This document shows, piece by piece, positions 30,501 through 38,200 of a stretch of 64,000 nt of DNA (within the stretch, counting starts at the first letter, position 1; every line of letters starts with the position of its first letter). The notes beneath the pieces are model-generated. The model was not told the DNA's origin. It saw only the letters and a program-made list of their open reading frames with translations, and made no database searches. The DNA lies in NCBI GenBank assembly GCA_039105265.1, contig JAPFFF010000018.1, forward strand, positions 310,001 to 374,000, written 5' to 3'. Source of the stretch: Tritrichomonas musculus (Eukaryota; Parabasalia; Tritrichomonadida; Tritrichomonadidae). Both the position numbers and the translations under genes were made by a program.

Positions 30501-31421
30501 TAAAAAAGTAGATTTGGTAGGAAATCCTTTTACAATATAAAATGATCCGCCAATTGGGGCTTCAGATTCTTGGCCAATTGGGAAAGAAACTGGATGAGAA
30601 TAGTTAATAACATATTGGCATATAACAAGTGTTAAAGTTGATATTATTTCTTCTGCTTGATCATCACTTATATGAGATATTATTAAACCATAAAATTTAA
30701 TGCTTGACTCTTTAAAATTAATAAGAAATGTAATTGAATTTGACATTAATGCATCATAAACATCTTTCGGAATTCTTACTTGATATTGATTAACAACCTT
30801 CTCTATTTCGTCCATGAATAAAAAAACGTAATTATCAAGATTATACATTTTTAAATTTGATAAAAGTAATGTAAAAATATTAAAATCCTCATCTTTGATA
30901 TTTGTGAATTTGATAAAAAAAGTAATAAGCACTTGAAGATAAACTGGAAAGTTGGTAAATGTGCCTGCAAGTATGTATATATTGAAGGCATAAAAAAAGC
31001 AATCTTTAGCAATATTCTTGTACTCGGTATTATAAAGATAAATAATTAAAATGAGTAAATCGCTTAAATCATCAGTTTCGTGAGAACTATCATAAAAAAT
31101 AATCCAAGATACATATAAATGCAAAATATAAAGATCGATATAATCCAATGCAGTTGTATCATTTTGATCTACTAAATTTAAAATTGCTTGTACAGGCTTT
31201 GTTATGAAAGGAATAAGTCGGTTGTCATATTGTTTAATTGCTTTGCTATGATTTTCGCCATTTTTTAATAAATTTTCAACATTATTAATTTCTTTTATAT
31301 TGAATTGTGGAATTGGATGTGAATTAAAAAAAGAAAATATACTCACATTATCTGTGTATTTCCTTAGATCAGGAATCGATTTTCTGTTTATTTTTAAAAT
31401 TCGTATAAAAGGATCATTCAT
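24531..31421 (-). CDS. Large BEACH-family protein with a shortened, divergent BEACH domain
   Basis: This is a 2296-residue protein with the layout of LYST/neurobeachin relatives. The N-terminal 800 residues look like helical armadillo-type repeats. A concanavalin-A-like lectin segment follows (about 830-980, KGFSFVGWIYVEPG). A PH-like domain precedes BEACH (about 1775-1850, ILYLKRKKPKIIHIW). BEACH-like sequence runs from RISNFSYILMLNKMSG (about 1892) to LNKWIDLVWG (about 2033), and a WD40-like end follows (about 2080-2296). BEACH proteins act in vesicle fission, lysosome size control and membrane traffic. This BEACH region is about 140 residues against the usual 280. It lacks the central RDLSKPIG-type block and reads GCSFNVE...FPR where the paralogue reads GRSTNDL...FPW. 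It is a same-strand neighbour and paralogue of the next gene, so an ancient tandem duplication is likely. Confidence 0.9.
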   Translation of the reverse strand: MNDPFIRILKINRKSIPDLRKYTDNVSIFSFFNSHPIPQFNIKEINNVENLLKNGENHSKAIKQYDNRLIPFITKPVQAILNLVDQNDTTALDYIDLYILHLYVSWIIFYDSSHETDDLSDLLILIIYLYNTEYKNIAKDCFFYAFNIYILAGTFTNFPVYLQVLITFFIKFTNIKDEDFNIFTLLLSNLKMYNLDNYVFLFMDEIEKVVNQYQVRIPKDVYDALMSNSITFLINFKESSIKFYGLIISHISDDQAEEIISTLTLVICQYVINYSHPVSFPIGQESEAPIGGSFYIVKGFPTKSTFLNGINFRFKTLDTILPPLKSLQDPVIMEKLQPLFEAFKKSKFSSIEIVKKIGLFLNKYEKEEKLRNYILYNLYVIFISLIKIVLPQIIDSVSFVDLLYRKEIFNSSIYCFDPDSQPSEIVNINILRTEAFKYILYDDTNRLTAFFDSFITSPTIFNEIVQRCIDNSHIIIAKIIESPCLIEFLSNSLIFYQNLRYQGEKNYDETSSKLFYLISIISQDKRAKESLFRDNFFCSAFLAQSYEVAPREFVFSQIKSASNSLTLPTAFLSMLRSVFHFFPSDESVILANGILLLINGIIATNRSMIERYSIIAKPLFNTLSILKQSQPSTELLLSILLFFTEISYPISDDQYIRFSETIRKVYGNGNDEVIFKRLIQFIAGDCLSSVNPSFIIRRPHATLMLFYMYSTSIKVINYIIKLCLYDSENCVACHEGRLDFFVLETIRSIWDDESANKEYLESLFKLFEAISTSSCSLEIIEKFISLLSPINGKYLSPHYQFAIDTIFNIIRFETKIPLYQMPLKKELIIKPNEIISLTKKGFSFVGWIYVEPGLTGEYPIIFKLWNDKNWSITISLRSNVINFLEIGPTYNISSNMDSYLPKREWIRVVMTYYIENIGLFNLYVNGILISTIRTAMPGILDWNFHFSFGGCLLSINQSPTNDNKNAKKRYSILGPFAIYPKLSNEHILSVFNDNPNIFSPIENKPFFTCLPTKINIFEKESFYSLFVGRCYLYLILPIFSLSNVNFRNNERYKLLYENAVSILLEVLSVCKEVENMFFKVGGFRIISYLLSDANPSFLTYHLYTRFFTIFQSLKNENLQEDLFAHILTDFSIWYICEEQLLILKYIHRVVLPSSDHLSSKYFGFEVVLKNIFAFFSNQETHRIRPESVNLIQCRKILYTILFLNTPNHSDFQFLLGSTKNFNKDVRVKTELIELIDTFSEMHKDLFMKFMAREEISSLLLKLVQKSIDITPIPIITLLSNLHQRSIININDFTSHVLVKISPTTASVQLFENIIDLVNNNNIYQWFPLLCFVGMQLPWEDAKSIQTIPIKKVSLLNDWYFWPVIWALELTREGQVSLMNLLAKGDPMNWLPICALIEKSSLVKGHNPDEPTSCFLSQVCHYMIISEILLSKPISNYFQLIIGHHLFFRHTSKLNNNCYNIIADTYGEDDNMNDSNANLRHFSSFKKMCSSEIDQIISDSSGSNSYIEPERERENNTNQVHFGLRLDDDMDWLDFELAKTFLYIISSYRTILDLDLYILTIYFFTKTSNNADISKYLRIANQLNPNDQQSTILSHKDSCDLTYFIESIFAKKFASLKVNFSANDENLFNLIRSKSVDTDFESELLKGSLLKSPSSSKLIKIDKEELNSNSQTNEFNEDELFQTINRRNNRKLWKKMLKDLTQEGKPWESLILCKEQLERDETLCSIGCPFKIIQKWKSAKQTAEIIANEIVYGVEPIDDLSCSTELNDHDQIEESCLTAICTIIKINAPDENTEISVYKSILYLKRKKPKIIHIWSIVSVIGITYNSRQTAIEITLGDGKSYFFVFQTTAIRNQVFEVINRSIHEFQKKNKMPFIYQTQRLVPSALTNGWKEHRISNFSYILMLNKMSGCSFNVESQYPIFPRILDDFNDIKSIRDYKVNYQYSEEPPLFYLQRLDPFDKISKRSFDNISQISTKFELTPEFFYLPEFLISEVQVQNVILPKWANSPFDFVYKCRKILESEEVSMHLNKWIDLVWGSFRVLYCNYLPLFEYPHVQRKKLSDIPKKEPIFIERKMENKNNENKNLIKLNSHSIVICESKDWISYYQHELANLICLKKKSNQYLVIKIDFSFDLNQISTAFISEEFHTIAIGVDEGKTIFVHSLEHKLPVFLIKLEENNKADRIAISQSWGFIVVISSKSDTQNFVTLYNINGLFIKQVKIKSIINQIVCWTNRDGFDFMCLADVNGNIYVTEIYEISEELFDNPFYSCNCEVDKLMFDKSNETIIIQTVNRKEIIKSV

Positions 31422-32293
31422 GGTATTATCTAATAATGGATAATTCTATTGATGTAAATTGAGTTGAATATTGAAAAATATTGAATATTTTTTTTCAATA
31501 TTATTTGAAATTTTCAAATATATAAAACATCTCTCATTCACAAAATTATTTATTTTTTCTTTCAAATTAGGATTATAATGGCTGCTATTAATCTATGGAT
31601 ATATATCCATAATAAAAATGATTTTTTTAAATATTAAAGAGACAGTATTATCAATGTTTGTTAAATGCATTCATCCGCTTTTTCATAACTTATGAAAGAA
31701 AACTCATCATATTGAAGAAAAAACTTGGATAACTCGGTAGATTGTTTTATATTTAGGTTCAATTTCTAAATAAATTCAATTTTTATTTGTAAAGCGAATA
31801 AGTTCAGAATTCTGAATATTAAGTTAAAAAGAAGAAACTCTTCTGTATTAAAAAAAAGCATCAAAATGATATACTTTGAAAGCCTTAGATATTAAAATTC
31901 TTCAGCAAAAAAATTGTTTGAAGTATTTTGTTATTAATATTTTTAATTATGATAATAGATTAGCAATATGTCTTAATATCATTATATCTGGTATTATATA
32001 GGCGTACATCTTTAACTTGGTGAAAGAAATTCTTTGATTTAAAATATGAACAAATGGATCATTTTAACAAAAGCATCAATTCATTATAACTAGCTTGAGA
32101 AAGCTTTCTAAGTTTATTAATTAGTCTGTTAGGAATAAATCGTTTTAACACAGATGTCCATCAATGAAGTGAAGCTAAAAAAGTTAAAATCATTTTAACA
32201 AAAAGTTAAATTTTTCAAAAAAAAAAAAAGTTGGAAATCAAAACTATTTACATAAATAAAAAATGTTGCAAAGAAATAAATTAAAATAAAAAA
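31422..32293. other. Intergenic region between the two BEACH genes
   Basis: This 872-bp AT-rich spacer holds the promoter of the first BEACH gene and the 3' end of the second, both on the minus strand. A perfect 18-bp palindrome centred on GGATATATATCC lies at 31594-31611. I see no coding frame or RNA gene. Confidence 0.6.
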
Positions 32294-35200
32294 TCACTCA
32301 GGAAGTAAAGCGGTAACAAAAGTCAAGTGTCCTGAATCAGCCGCCAAAACTACACAATTGCAGTTTTGCACGTAAGCCAAAGCGGAAACTTGTTTATCAG
32401 AAGTATAAAACGGCTTTTCGATATTCAAATAGAAAGCCTCGAAGAAGAAGCAATCATTATTAGAATCAGCCATTAAGATGTAATCGAAACCGTGATAAGT
32501 ACTAAATGCCTTCCAAGCCTGAACATGGGATTTAATTTTCCTAGAAATAATCAAATCTCCGTTAATAGTGAATAATTTAATATAATCGATAATCTTACCT
32601 TCTTCAAGTTCAGCAATTGAAACTGCCACGAATCCCCAAGAAGGTGTTATCAACAATTTCATTGGTTTCATTCCGTTCAAATTGACTGTTTTTACAACCG
32701 TTCCGGTATTCAATGAACAAAATAGCAAGAAACCATCTTTTGTTCCACAGACCAACAAATGATAGGAAGAACTGATAGCAAGACACTTAATTGAGCTAGA
32801 GAAGAGAGGAATTGTGAACTTCAAGCATTCGTCATAATAAATTGAAATAACTGAATCACCATCAGCAACAGCTGTCCATTTATAATCCGATGCGATTGCC
32901 TTGATTTCGGAACGTTGTTTAAAGCAAATTTGTGAAGAATTAGAAGACTTGCTTACTTTAAAAACGTTATGAATTTTTCCTTTTGTAAAGAAGAATGTGT
33001 TGTTGTCATTAAAGGAACATTTATGACGATTGCTCTTCTTCTTCTTCTGATTGGTTGCAATGATGGATGAGAAACTAGAATTGGTGCCGGTTGGATTTCC
33101 AGACAAGAACAAGTTTGATGATTCTGAAAATGAGCTTGATTCAGAAAAGTGGCTTCTATCGTCAGATTTATTATTGGAAGAATCATCTTCAGCATCAGAA
33201 GAAAATTGTTGTAAGTCGTAAGAAGCAGAATTATGAATGAATGACCTAATTCCTCGATGGGCGTGTTTGCCGCCAAAGAAAGAAGACGACGAGTAAGAAG
33301 GTGAAGAAGCTGCTGGATCAGCACTTAAAGTAGAAGAATTTGCTCTATCGACAAAAGAACCTGTTCTTTTCTTTGATGCCATTTCGAGATTATCTTGACT
33401 TTCATTCATATTAGATTTAATTAATAAAGAAGTCGTTCTCGAACGACTTTGAACCATTTTGCTATTTTTAGAATTAATTTCAGGAACTTCAATAGGATCG
33501 TAACTAAACCAATAAAACTTATTATTCACATCGATTGCATAAGCAAAAACATTCTTGTCTGATTGCTTCAAATAGATGCTCATTAATTCAGCTGTTATTG
33601 GTAATTTGAGTTCTTCGTAAATTGGAGCAATGCTTGTCTTGGATGGAAGTGGATCAACAACTGGATGTGGCTTATCAAATAACATTGGAGGAATTTGACC
33701 AACATGCGTTAAAATTGCTTCTACATTAGCTCTCTGGTTTACGTCATCTAATGGCGTAACATCCCAGATATCTGCATACATCTCTCTCAAATAAACATTG
33801 TCTGCTTTCCAAGCTTTTTCACCTCGTTGTTTGTCACCCCACATTAAATCAATCCAATTGTTTAAGTTCTGTGTAACATATTCACTTTCAAGTGCTTTTC
33901 TATTCTTATAAATAAACTCAAGTGGATTGTCATGTGCCCATTTAGGAAGAACTACATCATCAATCTTTTTGCCAGATGAAATTCCGAGATCAAAATGGTC
34001 TCGATTAACAAGAAACTCGGGCATTAAAAAGAATTCTGGAATAAGTTCTCGATAATCATTGTGATTAGTTTTACATAATTTGTAGGCTTCACTTACAGAT
34101 GAAAAGATACGTGAAGGTACATCGAAATGGCCGCCTTGAATATCGATATGTAAAGATGTAAATGGCTCAAGACGAATCATGAATAAGCAAACAACAAAAG
34201 GACATGAAAAACATGAACTGTATAAATAAGGAGTCATTCCCATTGCTTCCAATTGTTCTGATTTGTCTTTTAGTTCATTCAATCGGGCTTCATTAACTGC
34301 ACCGATTGGCTTTGATAAATCTCGATAAACAGCGGGATTATTTAAATCAAGTTCTTCCGATTCATAATCAGAAATAATCCATGGAAAAACAGGATATTGA
34401 GAAAGATCATTTGTACTTCTTCCGCTGTGAAGGTTAAGTGCCATTAAATATTGGAAGTTAGAAATTTCTCTGTGTTGCCATTTTTCTGTCATTTTCGTTT
34501 GTGCAAGTGACTGCTTGAAATCGCATGGTTGAATTTTCGATTTATCTCGAAAACTCTTCAATACTTGTGCTGAGCTAAAGTTAGGGAAATTAACAAAGTA
34601 ACTATCGCCATCATTGGTGAAGATTTCAATAGCAGTCATGTGATGACAGCGTGTTCTTGGAAAGATGCTTTTAACTGTATCCAAATCAATAACAGTTGAT
34701 TTTTTATCAATGATTGTTAAAACAATCGAATTCTCCAAAAGAAGAAATGATGCTTCTTCATAAGTTTTGTCTATTTTAATTACTTCGCATGGAAGTTCAA
34801 TGATGTATTTAGTAGCAGTGAAAATATTGTTGTTTTTCTCTTTCATCGACGTGTCAGAAATTTCAAATAATGAATATATTTCACTGCCTTGTGCATACAT
34901 GTTTTTCAGTTGTTCTTTAAGTTCTTCAGTTTTTGACTTTCCGGTTTCTTCGTCACCTGTGTCGCGAACAACGGAAGCTTCAAGATGGATATCGAATTTA
35001 TAATTGTTCTTTAATTTAGGCGAGAAACCAGCAAAGCAAATAGACAAGTCTCTTCGATAGTGAGAAAGTTGAATCATGTTTGGTGGCAACGATTTGTTCC
35101 ACGGTGCTCTTTCAATTGATATACAATGCCAAAGTTGCTGCCAATACTTGTTTGATTGAGTTTTAACTTGGCTAATGTCATCACAGAAATCGGCAATGGC

Positions 35201-38200
35201 GTCAGTTGTAACTGCAACTAATGAAGCTGTTAAAAGACCAAAAGTTTCATTTGCTGAATGTGAATTTTTATCTTCGTAATCTTTAATTTGATCAATGATT
35301 CTTTTCCATCCCAAATTGATCTTTTCATCATTTTGGGTTGTGAAATTATTCAAGAACGTGTTGTACTTGGGTGTGAAATCAACTTCTGTTGCCTTGGAAA
35401 AAACTGGAACTTGCTTTGAACGCACTGCATTTCGATCAAAGAATGATAATGATCCAGTGTATTGTTGCTTTTCAACATTGACCTTAGAAAGTGTCCTCAA
35501 TGCAAGATCAGGATCTTGAAAGATCAAATAAGAAGCAATTAAAACAACAGTTGATTCAAATTCAGGGAACGGATTACTTAAATAAGTGTTCAAGAATTCA
35601 ATAGCTATGTCTTTATCGAGCCAATTAATCATGTATTCATTTGTCTCAGCATTTGAGAGGCTTCCCTGTCTAATTCCGAAGATATAATGAATCGGATTGA
35701 AGAATAATTCACTGTAAATGGCAAGTGAATCATTGGCTAATAAATAGTTCATTTGTGAAGAAATAACAAATCGCGCTCCTCGTCGTCCTTTGTTTGGAGT
35801 TGGTGCAATTCTTAATGATCTTTGTGGCTGACGAGTTGTTGATGATTCAGTTGGTTTTGTAATTGTAAAGATAGAATTCCTTCTCATTAAATTTTTCCTT
35901 TGTGTAGTTTGTGGTGCAGCTATTGGCTTGGCAAAACCGACTGTTGGAAAAGCGTTAGCTTTAGGAAAACTTCCTGTTTTTTCAGTATTTTCTTTTAGTT
36001 TTTGTTGATTTTGTAAGTTAATCACTTCTTCGTCATTCATTCTTGGCGCAATTATTTGAAGAGCTTTTTGTGCCATATCTGGTGAATAACGATCAGATCC
36101 GTCTGCATTAAATTTAGGTCTTGTTCTTAGTATGTTGATCAATTCCTGGAATTGCCTAATTTGAGGAATTTCAGGAACTTGATCTGCGAAAGGAGAATCT
36201 TTAACAAGTTTATCAAGCTTGTCAAGTTTATCTTTTTCATTAGGAACTGCTCTGAAAAAGAGGAAATGACGAGTGAAAGTCAAATAAATTAAAATTTGTT
36301 TATCTGTTGTTTCTTTTGATGATTTTAAGACTTTATTTAATTCATCAAGAAGGATTGATTTCATGTCATCTGTAGATCTTTTCATTACCATTCCAACGAC
36401 GTCAATGAATGAATAAAGTTGTTCAAAATTCATGATTGAACAACGAATTAAAAATGAAGCAATTTTGCGTGCAATTGTTGCCGAAAAACGATACATTGTA
36501 ATTATTGCCCAAACACACCAAGAACAGCCTTGAATAAATTTTTCACTAGGAGTAACTTCATCATACATTTTATTAATGGTTTCTTCACCAAGATTCATTG
36601 CCATCCAAGCCATTATTGGGAACAATTCAGGTGTATCTTTTTTAACTGCAATTAACAAAGATTGGAAGTATTCTTTCGAAATCATTTCTTTTGAAATTTC
36701 ATGAAGAATAATATCAATCATGCAATCGCATGTAGATGTGAAGAAGGAAGAATGATATGCATTAACTAATGTTTGCATGCTAACAATAGAAATGTCTTTG
36801 TTCTTAGAATTCGCTAAATATTGAAGGATCTTTATATATGCATATGAATCACTTGCTTTACGAATTGGTGAACAACTTCCTTTCTTAATTAATTCATTAA
36901 AAATACGGAAATAGTCCATCTGTTGTGAACTATCAGGACAGCTTGTAATTGTGCAAATTAAATAACATAAATCAGAACTGTTAAAGTTGATACAAGCTAA
37001 ACCAACAGCAATAACAATTAAAAGCTTCCTTATTTCAACGATGTCTAAATCATCTGGTCTTTCTCTTTGAATGTCAGGCTCGCATTTAGTATAATAATAA
37101 TAAATGCGCATGACATTGATTATCCATTTAAATGAACGATCTTTAACAGCAAGGTCCATGCAATGAGGAAACAAATTTTGCTTCCAACTTTTAATTATCT
37201 TTAAATGATCTTCACCTTCAGTGTTTATCCAAATGTCAATATTGGATAAAATGCTTGTAAAGAAGTGTTCTTTCAATTGTTTATCAGAAAGCTTTACAAA
37301 AAGATTATAAAATGATTTATAAAGAGAAAAATTAATGATTTTCTTCTTTGCTGACTGAAGAAGAAAAGAAACAATTTCAATGCCATGAGCTTCATCGAAA
37401 CTTCTTTGAACTTCTTCATTTCGAATCAATGATTGAGTCAATATTAAAATTGATTTCTCAGGAAGATCGTTCATTTCAGTTTCATCTTTAAATGACATTC
37501 TCCATTGTGCGAAGATTGGCAAAATCAAATCAACGCCGCATCTTTTAATAAAGATATCAGAGAATGGTGAAGGCGACAAAGAAGGAACTTCGGTTAATGA
37601 AACAATAGGTGAATTAGACACAATATTATGAATAACTGTTGATTCAAAAGGTTTATCAGGAATAAAGACAAAATATGGATTGAATTCAAGTTCAGTAGCA
37701 TTACAACCAAGTTGTTGTAAAGCTTTAACTTGATTGTATTCTAAATAAGGATAAAGAGCGAATTGACTTGCAGTTGAAGGATTATCTACATCTATTGAAT
37801 TCTCAGAAATTCCTCCAATTTGACAATTCAAAGGATGAATACTTCTTTCAAATCTAACAAAAGGCGTTGTTACTTCTTTAACAAGTTGTTCATTGTTATA
37901 AATAGAGATAACAAAGCTATCATTAACAATCTTAAATGAAACCGATACAAGTGTCCATTCATGAGAAGTTAAAATAAATTCAACTTCAACTGGATTTTGA
38001 TTTGTTGATTTAATTACCAATGATGACCAAGTGTGAAAGATTGTCATTTCTTGTCCTTTCTTGTCATAAATAGTAATTAAATGTTCAGAATAATCAAAAA
38101 GTGACATATTAGAAAATATCCAACAACAAAAAGTGAATCCTTTCAATAGCATCTCATTCTTGATATTAATTACTTGAAATCGAGACGAATTATTGAAAGG

